A DNA stretch of 64,000 bases from Filosporella fistucella (Eukaryota > Ascomycota > Leotiomycetes > Helotiales): NCBI GenBank assembly GCA_030077755.1, contig JAQJZZ010000018.1, forward strand, positions 2,356,001-2,420,000, in the 5' to 3' direction. The translations under genes were made by a program, and so were the position numbers. This document shows, piece after piece, positions 23,280 through 32,573 of this stretch (positions within the stretch are counted from its first letter, which is position 1; each line of letters begins with the position of its first letter). The notes below the pieces were generated by a model. The model saw only the letters and a list, made by a program, of their open reading frames with translations, searched no databases and was not told the DNA's origin.

Positions 23280-25237
23280 ATGGCGGAACTGATCAGACTA
23301 ACTAACACCACACAACGGACTACACTCGATCCTATGCGTTCACAGCATCAACGGAGAAGGTTGGCCAAAGACGATATCTACCTAGTGTTTGACGAGGTAA
23401 GTACTTTGACTCTAGCAACAAATACGTCTCTGTGCTGAGAGAAAACTAGCTCGCCCGTGAGAGCATGGAGAATGTCACCCACACTTATCCAAACTCAATT
23501 GAGGTGCCAGAGAGTCTTCATATCCTCCAGTGGTTTCGAAGGTTGCGCCTGGTGTCTCGAGAATTCAACAAGATGCTCACACCACTATGCTACCAGTTCA
23601 TCGATTTCTCGTCACGAGATCCCGAAAATATCCCTGATGATATTAAGGTAATGTATTTGGTCGTTTCTAAGTTTCATACTTTATAACATTTTATTGATAA
23701 TTAGACAGGCGAAGATCATTGCCAACGCAAAAGTTGTTTGGGTAGATTTTGGTTTGAGTTCATGGCAACAGACATTGAACATTGTCAAACTATGCAATAG
23801 AGTTGAAGACCTTAGGTAAGTTGAAGGATTATCGTACAACGAAGCCATTCAATAATCAGAATCAACTGACCGGAAGTAGGTGGGCATTCGAAGAAGAAGA
23901 TGAGGAATTTCTTGAAGAAGAGGGCAATACTCGCGGCATACAATATCAGCTGGCAGTCATGCATGGCTTGATGGCAATATCGACATCGAACCCAAACGTA
24001 AAGCACGTTATTGTCGAGTACTACATCCCGCACGGGGGTATCGCAAGTATACATCCATGCCATGGTTACGGTTTTCTCCCTGACCTAGCAGTCAAAGACG
24101 CAATCTCGATACCCGAATCACCCGATACTCTGGCATCTCTGCACTGGGAATTCGGATTTCCTGCAGATGGAGGCGAAATGTTGCCCCAGCTCGAAACGAT
24201 CCATATACCCAAGGCTCGTGTGTTAAAGTTAGACAACTACCACTGGAAACTCTCCAGAGACCAGTTTTCTTCTGTTTGGGATCTCTCAGAATTACGTCAT
24301 CTGACTCTGAACGATTCAGATGTTGTGGGTTTCTCTCACGGCGCTTCTCAACTATACAACCTTCGGTCACTCGAAATTTTGGGTTACTACCGGTGCAACA
24401 CCGACGAGCTCGAGCATTCACAACTATCAAATGCTATCAAGTCTATGTTCTCGAGTTTCATGCGTCTAGAGAGGTTTCATCTATGCTGGAAAGACGGCTG
24501 GCAGCAAATTATTTCGATACCCACTCTTTCGATCGTTTTACCAACTTTAAAGCAGTTGATACTTGAGCATGAGAACACAGGTCCACAGCAAGTGAGTCCA
24601 GTTGACGAACTTGCAAAAATTTGTCAACAGAGCTGGGTTCTCGAAGAACTGAAATTGAATATTGGAACTCCGAGCAAAGAGGTACGTGGAATGAAACTTT
24701 GATTCCGCAATCCATTCATAACACAACGACTGTGTTGCTGCAGATATTGCTTTGCCGTACATGCTTATATACGACCAGAATAGCGCAAAGAAAGTTTCAG
24801 GCTATTTGCTAATGATCAAGCAGTACATCAAGGAGATCATTTCCGTCTTGCCTAGATTTCGCAAGCTGAAAATCCTGACTCTTACCGTATGGAAGGAGCT
24901 CGAGTCATACGCTGAGATTGAAAACAGTACTGACCCAGTCTACGATGCTGCTCACGATACTATGCGCAGATTGGCTTCTCGAAAGCTTTCCCTTGGATCC
25001 TCTTTTACTGAAATCGTAATGATTGTCGAATACTGTAAATTACAGCCAGGACTAGAGTCATACCCCGACAGCCACACTGGCCACGTTGGCAGATTTTTCG
25101 TGTACCGGCTGGATGATTCGGGTGAAATGAAACCGTACGGCGCCAAAAGATGGATGGGAGTCGAGGCTCATGGAGAACCGTCTCAGGCCAACAGTGATCA
25201 TGCCATATTGGAGGATGTTGAAAACGACGGGGAATGA
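23280..25237 (+). CDS. F-box-like protein with leucine-rich C-terminal region
   Basis: Five exons: 23280-23396, 23450-23647, 23709-23815, 23880-24681 and 24824-25237, giving about 545 residues with all phases consistent. An F-box-like segment is seen at LAKDDIYLVFDELARES plus RRLRLVSREFNKMLTPLCYQ, the usual LRLVSRxFNxLVxPxLY pattern. The long remainder alternates Leu-rich strands and helices (LETIHIPKARVLKLDNYHW, LRHLTLNDSDVVGF, LRSLEILGYYR, LKQLILEHENTG), as in degenerate leucine-rich-repeat substrate-binding domains. F-box proteins bring substrates to SCF ubiquitin ligases; the target is unknown. Such genes are numerous and fast-evolving in filamentous fungi. The third acceptor (ACAG before 23709) was chosen because the TAG four bases earlier leads to a stop. 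The fourth intron is 142 nt; an earlier acceptor was rejected for the same reason. Confidence 0.75.
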
Positions 25238-25744
25238 ATATCAAAAGGGCATTTTTCTGCGTTGGTGGAAGAGCGGGGACGGAAACATGAATCCCTATGA
25301 ACTGTCGGCACAGAATTCCAGTATGCAATGGACATACAAAATAGAGCCAAATCAGCTGATGCAAGTTTGATGGTAATTTGACTATGTATGAATCATGCCT
25401 TGGGTAATGAAGTTAAACTCGTCTTAGAGACAAGCTATGCAATATGGGAGGATCAAGCACTGCAATACCAGAATGCTTGAGAGTAACTTTTAGAAAATCA
25501 ATGTGCTATGGAATTTTAAAGTGCTACATTACACGATAGTTAACTCAAGGCTCGTAAGACCGTCTTCCACCGTGTCAAAATGGATAAGGACACACGCCGG
25601 GATACGACTTGCGAAAATTATCATTGGCCCGCTGGTTGTTTCTTTGTCTTGTTCGCATTATTAGCTCAACTAACTCGTCAAGTGATAATGGTTATGGTGG
25701 TAGACGTACTTCAGCTTCCAATGCTCGCGGAGGGTGCCCAATTC
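25238..25744. other. convergent 3' flanks, no gene seen
   Basis: This lies between the F-box-like gene and the minus-strand small gene. I recognise nothing in it. Confidence 0.55.
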
Positions 25745-26104
25745 TCAGGCTTGGTGGTATGGCGAATTCTCCCATAGCAGTCTTGATAGGGTGGATAACT
25801 TGGGGTGTACCTGTGTACCTGTACCTGTGATGGCGGTAGATTTGACCATCGGTGGGGGGACGACTGTCTTGTTGGTTCCAGTCTGGCAATAAAAACATGA
25901 CACGCAGAAATTTCGGTCCTTATTGTCAATTCTTCCACAATCTCGATTCTCATGGATCTTGAGTTCTCCTCTGTGGTCTGAATTGGGCCTGTGAGGATAG
26001 TTACCCTTGACCCCATTCCATTCTCCGCAAGGGGAGTTGACATCGAAGATTCTGATTATGTTACCGCACTTGTATATGTGGGCTTTGTTGGTTCCGGTAC
26101 ACAT
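25745..26104 (-). CDS. small cysteine-motif protein, paralogue A
   Basis: An intronless frame of 119 residues starting MCTGTNKAHIYKCGN. It shares an ordered pattern with the gene about 0.6 kb upstream: an N-terminal Met-Cys, K-x(0,1)-C-G-N with hydrophobic residues, a mid Cys, then C-G-x-I-D-x-K-x4-F-C-x2-C (here CGRIDNKDRNFCVSC). Small proteins starting MC and carrying a YxxCGH-like box plus spaced Cys pairs are widespread in filamentous ascomycetes, and zinc binding has been assumed for them. Function is unknown. There is no signal peptide, so it is probably cytosolic or nuclear. A hairpin-forming inverted repeat lies about 250 bp upstream of its start (26351-26403). Real coding status is supported mainly by the conservation with paralogue B. 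Confidence 0.6.
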   Translation of the reverse strand: MCTGTNKAHIYKCGNIIRIFDVNSPCGEWNGVKGNYPHRPNSDHRGELKIHENRDCGRIDNKDRNFCVSCFYCQTGTNKTVVPPPMVKSTAITGTGTQVHPKLSTLSRLLWENSPYHQA

Positions 26105-26350
26105 AATGTCGCAAGCTAGAAAAGTCGCGATGATGTGATGAACGAAATCGTTTGTGGCCTGGTAAGGGTACTAATTAATTGGTTCTCAAGTCTCTGCTAA
26201 ATGCCAATCTCTGTGAAGAAATCGACGTTGATGCTGGGAGTTGATTTTCCCGCTTTAAATATTGAGTGAGTGAGAATTTATTGCATTGCTTGACAGCTCC
26301 TTTATACTTACTTCTATCAGCACTGGGTTCTGAATCATTACAGGCTTCAT

Positions 26351-26403
26351 CATTGAGAGTGATTCACTTTCTCAAAATTTCTATCACGGTGAATCACTCA
26401 ATG
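26351..26403. repeat. inverted repeat (possible hairpin)
   Basis: The left arm CATTGAGAGTGATTCAC (26351-26367) pairs with GTGAATCACTCAATG (26389-26403), 15 base pairs with a two-base bulge and a loop of about 21 bases. It lies upstream of paralogue A, which is read on the minus strand. It could be an operator-like dyad or a remnant of a small element; nothing distinguishes the two. Confidence 0.6.
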
Positions 26404-26747
26404 CACGCCCATCGTCATCTAATACTGTAGTATTTTCATGCTGCATTACCTCTAGCTAACATCGGGAAAGTGTAGAGAGCACAATATAAATTCCGGATCT
26501 CACTTCTCACGAATTTACGGTGGTGTTAAATCAACAATTGCATTAAAGCTTTTAGTACACTTCCACAGTTTTGCACCAGACACTTAAATCAACGCATAGG
26601 AATGATTCCCACAATTCCGTGAGACTTCATAAGTCAACTTCCCATGCCCCACAAATAACGCATATTGAAAATCATGACCACCGCTCGCAAAATCAACATA
26701 TGGATAATTACCACAACAAGTATAGAACCATCCCCACCGCCAGCCAA

Positions 26748-27137
26748 TCAATGTTTTGGTTGTGGATGAGGTGCTCCTCCTTGCTTGTGAGTACCTCCAC
26801 CCTGTGTGCGAGACATTCCCTCCTTCGCATTGCTGTGCTGGTTCGCTTTCTGTTTAGAAGCCTGCTCCTCAAGGTGTTCGGTAACCTTTCTTATGATGGT
26901 AGGTGTTTGATAATCAGCGTAGCATTTCGCGCAAAACTCTTCCAATTTTCGGTCGATTATGCCACAGCTGACATTTGTGGGTGCAATCTTGTGTTTTACT
27001 TCCTTCTTTGAGATTTCAATAGAGCACCTAGCTGTGCCTGGAATAAATCCAGTTCTACATCGGTTTTGTTCTTCGATGAGAATGATCTTGTTTCCGCAGG
27101 TGTTTTTGTAGTGCAACTCGGTTCGTTGGATGCACAT
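26748..27137 (-). CDS. small cysteine-motif protein, paralogue B
   Basis: An intronless frame of 129 residues from the ATG at 27137, giving MCIQRTELHYKNTCGNKII. A longer in-frame start at 27149 exists but would hide the family's Met-Cys beginning. Cysteines fall at NTCGN, NRC, ARC, VSCGIIDRKLEEFCAKC, closely matching the CGRIDNKDRNFCVSC box of paralogue A. The C-terminal 35 residues are a polar, Gln/His/Gly-rich tail (TQGGGTHKQGGAPHPQPKH) that A lacks. Both genes lie in the same orientation, separated by about 640 bp, which points to tandem duplication followed by strong divergence. No signal peptide or membrane segment is seen. Metal binding through the Cys residues is inferred. Confidence 0.6.
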   Translation of the reverse strand: MCIQRTELHYKNTCGNKIILIEEQNRCRTGFIPGTARCSIEISKKEVKHKIAPTNVSCGIIDRKLEEFCAKCYADYQTPTIIRKVTEHLEEQASKQKANQHSNAKEGMSRTQGGGTHKQGGAPHPQPKH

Positions 27138-27149
27138 GGTGTCAATCAC

Positions 27150-27634
27150 TGTACTAAGTGTAGCAAGATACGAAGTATATATCTACTGGTAGGAGGGTGG
27201 TCAACAACTGAAGTACGCTCTGAAAGGAGATTGAAATTGAGTTATGTGGTTGAGATTTGAAGAATGAAGTTGGAAGTTCAGGAAGCTTGTTTGGAGAGGA
27301 GGAAGCTCAACTCGAGGAAAGCTTTTATACTCGATCAAGAATCCATCTCATAATCTGGGAATTATTCAAGACTATTTCGTGTGTTTGGACCTCATCATTC
27401 ATTTTCATGCCTGTAAATCACCCCACTTGGTATCCTAGGTGTATGAGCTTCTCATACCTACTAATTTGCTCCTTCATTAATTCTGGAATTCACTACACGC
27501 AAATTGACTTCACCGAATCATATGGAGAGCGCCTGAGCTTGTGAGAGACAATCCATTCACACGCAGTAGCCTGATGTATTCAATTTTAGTACCCTTAACC
27601 TGATGCTCCAAAGACATTAGTTTTTTTGACCCTC
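27150..27634. other. intergenic region without a recognised gene
   Basis: This is the promoter side of paralogue B. I see no supported gene in it. Confidence 0.55.
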
Positions 27635-28225
27635 TCATTCGAAGACTTCAGAGTCCGTGATTGACTCTAACTCAGTATCGATACCCGCATCCTGTTTAAC
27701 ACCCTCCTAGTTCATATCGTCAGCATTCATGTTATCCTGAACTACCTTTTTTCTCTTGCTGCGAGCTCGTGTATTAGCTAGGAAAGGATTTTTTCCTTTC
27801 CTCGAGCACTTTTTCTCGGACCTCCTCCACTGGTATGGGATAGGTCCCAGCTTCTTTGAAGTCTGTAGCGCTGTAGTTGTGTCTGGCCATATACCGAAGT
27901 GTTGAACGTCAGAAGGAGTCTTTTCAGACTTGTGATGTGCTTCCTGTGCAATGTGATATTTCGTCGCAGGATGGCGAGTGTCTTTCTTTGATAACTTAGC
28001 TGGATATACTTCTTCCAGCCTGTTATCTGCCTCCTCTTGCTGTTGTTCTAAAGAGCTGTGGTCTTCTACGCCTCCATAGTACTACTTGCCTCCATTTTCT
28101 AGCAACAAAGCAGATTCTACGCCCTCTGCATCGACCATGACGGTGCTTGTTCTCACGGTACGTTGGAGTTTACGAGCTTGGACTTCGAAGCCTTCTTGTT
28201 TGGTTTTCGGAGTGCTTCGCGGAAG
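27635..28225 (-). pseudogene. decayed ORF for a basic, charged protein, two amber stops
   Basis: One minus-strand frame stays open for about 196 codons except for TAG at 28084-28082 and TAG at 27709-27707. In between it reads as a normal protein: SSLEQQQEEADNRLEEVYPA, KKDTRHPATKYHIAQEAH, HFGIWPDTTTALQTSKKLGP and a basic SEKKCSRKGKNPF. Both stops differ from CAG (Gln) by one C-to-T change, as RIP or deamination would produce. There is no ATG early in the frame, so the original start has gone. The content (charged, Lys/Glu-rich, with RSKRKK) resembles nuclear proteins. I recognise no family. It ends about 65 bp from the degenerate tandem array. Confidence 0.5.
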
Positions 28226-28289
28226 TTAGGGAGGGTCGAATATGTAGGATTACTTGCATGCTAGCGGTCCTCCACACCAAATAAAATGA

Positions 28290-28935
28290 AGCTATTGCGA
28301 ACGACCTCGTTGAATAGAGTGAATGGGTTTGACGACACCATAGGCAGATTCTAATCTGCATTAACTTAAAAGGTGCACTATAGCAGGCTATGAGATGGCC
28401 GGGAATGTTAGATAACCGTTGCTGACGATCTCACTAACTAGAGTGAAATGGTCTTTACGACACCGTAAGTTGAATCCTCCTCGTTGAAGTCATTAACAAA
28501 CAGTAAAATGAGTTGCGAGACAGCCAAAAGTATTAGTTTATTTGTAGGTTACACGGGAAACTCTGTTCAGACGGGCTCGTAACTGGAATGCATGGTGTGT
28601 ACGACACCGTAAGTGAAATCCCTCGCGCTTTAGTTATTAATAGATTCAGTAAAACAAGCTGTGAGATGGTCAAAAGCATTAATTAATTCGTAGGCTCTAC
28701 ATAAATCACAGCTCAGATGGGCTTTTTGGCTTGAGTAAATAAAGTCTACGACTCCGTACACTGAATCTAATGTGGATACATATATGGATGCATCCGGAAG
28801 CAAGGATAGAACCAGGTAGTCACTCACGAGACAGATGCCCTAGAGTACACGAACTCGTATACAAGAGTGAATGAATTCTACAACACCGTATGATGAATCC
28901 AATCCGCTCATCTATTAAGAAGTCTTTTAGGTTCT
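28290..28935. repeat. degenerate tandem repeat array, about 125-147 bp period, five units
   Basis: A shared core, consensus TAGAGTGAAT then TTTACGACACCGTAAG then TGAATC, recurs. The ACGACACC core begins at 28332, 28457, 28601, 28748 (ACGACTCC) and 28880 (ACAACACC), so the spacings are 125, 144, 147 and 132 bases. Between cores the units share GAGATGGCCAAAAGTATTA-like and GTAGG-like blocks. Units are heavily diverged by substitutions and small indels. No coding frame runs through the array. Confidence 0.75.
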
Positions 28936-29504
28936 CAATATCGTAAGGATTTAATACCCTTCTCCCATCGCGCCTCATCCTCGTCATCGAAGCCTTCTCA
29001 ATCCTTGGTCGGACGAACTGATGTGCTGATCCTTACTTTTCATGTAATACAGCGAATTCATCTCAGAAAAGAACCTCGAGGCCGCTATGGCGCAGTAGAT
29101 TTGGCGTGGAGTATGGGAAATGGGAATGTTGTGGATATATATATGAAGATGGAAGAAAGAGACGTATAAGGAAGCAGATGTTTCAGACAGATCGTCTGAG
29201 TAGAGGGGGCTGAAGGCATGATAAATAGTCGAGCAGACAGATCTGGTGATAATTGTATAATCTGGAATGTGTTTTGAACGAAGCAAATTAGAGCATGGCG
29301 AGGGCTTTGCCCTCGGAAACTCGGAATGGGAATCATGATTGATACTTGAAAGGTGTATGGGAGATCACTCTGAAATGTATATTGGAAGTTTGCCTAATGA
29401 CCTACAAACACGAGCTATGCACACAATAAGTCATGGAGTCATCGAGTAAAATGCTTGCATATTTCTAATTAAATATTCACATTATAATCTTGAGATGCTC
29501 ATGC
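28936..29504. other. intergenic region without a recognised gene
   Basis: This is the 3' flank of the carboxylesterase. Short minus-strand frames here have no recognisable motif. Confidence 0.55.
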
Positions 29505-31352
29505 TTAGATCAGCCAAAGACCAACAAACAGGGCTCCTAATCCAACCCAGGATCCAACCTGCAGTCTCCCACCGGCTCCCGTAGCCGATGCACTTGGTGA
29601 AGTGGTCGATGTTGCGGTCTGAGAAGGTAATGCCCCAGTTTGTGTTCCAGTCGGTGTAACATTCGCACCGTAGTCTGGCAAGGAATCAGGTGCTTTCGAT
29701 GTGTCCGTGCTTGATACATTGACGAGTATACAATCGGCGTCGTACCGATACGGGTTGATCAAATTAGGTCCGGTTTGATTGTTGTATGCCAATCTGATCA
29801 GTGTATCTTGGCTCGTATTGTATTTAGGCCATCCATAGTTTGTCAATCCTTGAGCAGGATCTTTGGCAAACGCTGCCCATGCTCCTCGCATGTAGTTGCC
29901 AATGTCGATTTGTGCTTGTGTCGCTGGAGGAGTTGCAGGTGCAGTATTGAAGAGCATCGGAATTTCGGCAGCATGCCAAGTACCAGCTTCAGAAGATACT
30001 GCGAGATTTGGGAAGATGCCAAAATATCTGTACCGCCAAGTTGGTACATTAGCTGCCACTGAAGCATTGGCACGAAGACCAGTTGGACATGTGAATGCCT
30101 GTAAGTTGAATGCATCCCAGAAAACATCCGGGTAAAACAGTCCACCTAGAGCAAATTGAGTCCTGAATAGGCCAGCCTCATAATTATTGTTTCCTATGAG
30201 CATTGGAATATTTGCTGGGGTTCTCTGGGAATAATTCGCAAAAACGACAGTGTCGTCGACCGTAGGACCAAAGTATCCCAAAATGCCAGCTGTACCAGAT
30301 ACATTGGGAACGGCGTTTAGCACTGCGGAATAATTCTGACTTCGCATGCAAGAAATAACGTCCGCCTGATTTGAGGAAGCATTTCCACAGCCCAATGTCT
30401 CGGTCACATTATACCATGCAGTAGCCGCCAGTGCTTTAGAATTTGGAAGCCCCCATCCCAGAGCGTTACCAGATTCAGGAATGAAACCCGCAGCGATTGG
30501 ATCAGATGTCCAGGCGTATGAATAAAAGTCGACTGAGGCACCTCCAGCACTCTGTCCGAAAAGTGTAATTCTTGACGGGTCTCCACCGAATTTCTCTATA
30601 TTGTCTCGTACCCATTCAACAGCAAGTCTTTGATCGAGCAGTGCTAGATTGTTTGTTCCGTTTGGGTTTCCGGGGAAGCCGAGAATACTCAAACGGTAGC
30701 TGAATCGTTAGCTATGCTTCGTAGATCAAGAATCAACCTACTTCAGTGAAACCACGACCACATCCTCCTGACCGGCAATATTTGCACCATTATAGCCTGC
30801 AATAGCAGAACTGCCACTGCTAAAGCCTCCGCCATATATCCACACCAACACAGCTTTTTTTGAGTCTCCCGTCTGCGGTTTTGTCCATACGTTCAGGTTG
30901 AGGCAGTCCTCGCTGTATTTGCCGGCACTGTTACTCAAAATGCTTAATGTCGATATTCCAGCAGCCGTAACATTTGCGACAGCCAAGCTTGAAGCTGTGA
31001 CATTCAATGGCGCACTTGATCGTACAGGGCAGGAAAATCCCTATGGAGGTTATTAGCAGCTGTCTGGCCAGTACCATTCTGCACGTACATATGAGGTTCC
31101 GTTGAGAGAAGCATTGCCTGTAAATTTGACCGGCGCTGCGAATCTCAATTCTCCAACTGGCGCCTGCCCGTACGGAATTCCCAAGTATTCAGAGACCTCG
31201 GAATTGTTCTTCGCCGCATGGCCAGAAACTGCTCCACTGCTAGTCTGCACAGTCTGTCCAATGGTCCAATTCGATTGACGTTTCCATATAGTATCGACAA
31301 CAGAAGCATACGCAGCACCTGCGACGGTGAGCAGAAGGAGGGAAGACTTCAT
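29505..31352 (-). CDS. secreted carboxylesterase type B (lipase/esterase), probably GPI-anchored
   Basis: Three exons, 31352-31089, 31040-30742 and 30699-29505, encode about 585 residues. A signal peptide (MKSSLLLLTVAGAAYAS) precedes a full alpha/beta-hydrolase of the type-B esterase family: SEDCLNLNVW (conserved Cys loop), VWIYGGGFSSGSS (oxyanion hole), VVVSLNYRLSILGFPG across the last intron, and GQSAGGASVDFY with the nucleophile Ser. The acid is probably the Glu of NNNYEAGLF, and the His is in GTWHAAEIPMLF, so the catalytic triad is present. Many N-x-S/T sites suggest glycosylation. The C-terminus is Thr/Ser-rich and ends in a hydrophobic tail (VGSWVGLGALFVGLWLI), indicating a GPI anchor. 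Substrate is not predictable; such enzymes hydrolyse lipid or aromatic esters outside the cell. Confidence 0.93.
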
Positions 31353-32111
31353 GACAGCAACAGTCTTCGCTCAACAGTTCATCGGAAGAAGAGAGTAGGA
31401 AGGGTCGACGCAGACAATGGCTGCACCTACCTTGTTATAGCAAGCATAATGACCTACCAGTTCTTACTTACTTAGCAGCCTCAGCAACCTTACCTACCTT
31501 ACCTTGCATTCGGAATTTTGTCCATCTGCAGCTTGGCTCTGGACACAAGTACACAGCACAAAGCGGGACCAAGCTCCAAAACAGTGTCTCTTCTGCGAGT
31601 GTGCTACGGCGTAGTGCAGTATGACCGAGTCTAGTTGTGCACTAGATCGGCCCACGACTTCGAGTGGTGGGTGCTGCAGATTGGCGTGGATTGGACATGA
31701 ATCGATTTGGGCTGGAACACTGTCCAGTAGTAACCACTACTGTACGATACGGGTGCGGAGAAGCTGGGGTGAAGTCAATTACGCTGTTGATGATGTGTTG
31801 ATGCAGAGTTGGTGTTGGCCTTTGCGGGGGAAATTGGAAATTGGACGGAAAAGAAGCCGAGGTGGGGAGTTCTGTAGGGTTCATTTGCGGGGGATGCCTG
31901 AAGAAAAACCTGCATTTGGACCGGATATTGGTATTGTACTGGTCATTTCTAAGCATCCATCGGCGATAGAGCCTCTTCTGGCAGGAGATACATTTATGGG
32001 AATGCTTGACATGTAGGTACTGCTGACTAGGTACGTAGTGCACTTTTGGGATTTGGCTTCTGACTTTGCCATTCAGCGAGCCCTGGGCCGAGAATTATGT
32101 CCGAGGAAGTC
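31353..32111. other. intergenic region without a recognised gene
   Basis: This is the promoter of the esterase and the upstream side of the kinase. The overlapping frames on both strands carry no motif I recognise. Confidence 0.55.
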
Positions 32112-32112
32112 G

Positions 32113-32563
32113 ATGGACGAAGAAATGACCGACGACGATATCACTGCACCATTTTCATATGTCTTTGATAAGGCGGAGACCCAAATTGAAATAGAAGCCA
32201 TTTTACAGCATTTCAGTTATTTGGTGGAAGCCAGCCGAAAAAAAGTTCACCCGGAAGGACAGAATTCTGCTGGTTATCAATATCAAAAAATCCATCTTAT
32301 TTTACAACCGGGCTTAATCATATTGGAAACAGATTATCTCACCCATAACACTTTTACTGGATGATTACATGGCACCCTATACAATCTTTTAGAGGCTGCT
32401 ACGGGCGGTGAATCTGTCATGATGGACATTTCCATGATACTGGTACGCCTTGCGAGCAGCCTGCAGATGTTGCGCCACGTCAACATACGGCTGCCGATCC
32501 AGCCTGACATCAATTCTTTGGATATCATCAAAATTCAAATTTGCGGTCAGCAGAAATCGATAG
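32113..32563 (+). pseudogene. possible lost 5' portion of the kinase gene, with an in-frame TGA
   Basis: A plus-strand frame from the ATG at 32113 has coding character (FSYVFDKAETQIEIEAILQH) but stops at a TGA at 32362-32364. It then continues in the same frame (LYNLLEAATGGESVMMDISM) for about 65 codons. No intron that removes the TGA and joins the next frame in phase is visible. It may be a broken 5' end of the kinase gene or a separate relic. Confidence 0.35.
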
Positions 32564-32573
32564 CCGGAATACA

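Noticed and set aside
28290..28935. CRISPR-like array
   Set aside because: Units are 125-147 bp and diverged throughout, without short identical repeats and unique spacers; the context is a fungal nuclear genome.
28984..29336. Minus-strand frames downstream of the tandem array
   Set aside because: No motif, no plausible start context and no conserved-looking composition.
31621..32043. Frames on both strands upstream of the kinase
   Set aside because: They overlap each other and neither has recognisable motifs.
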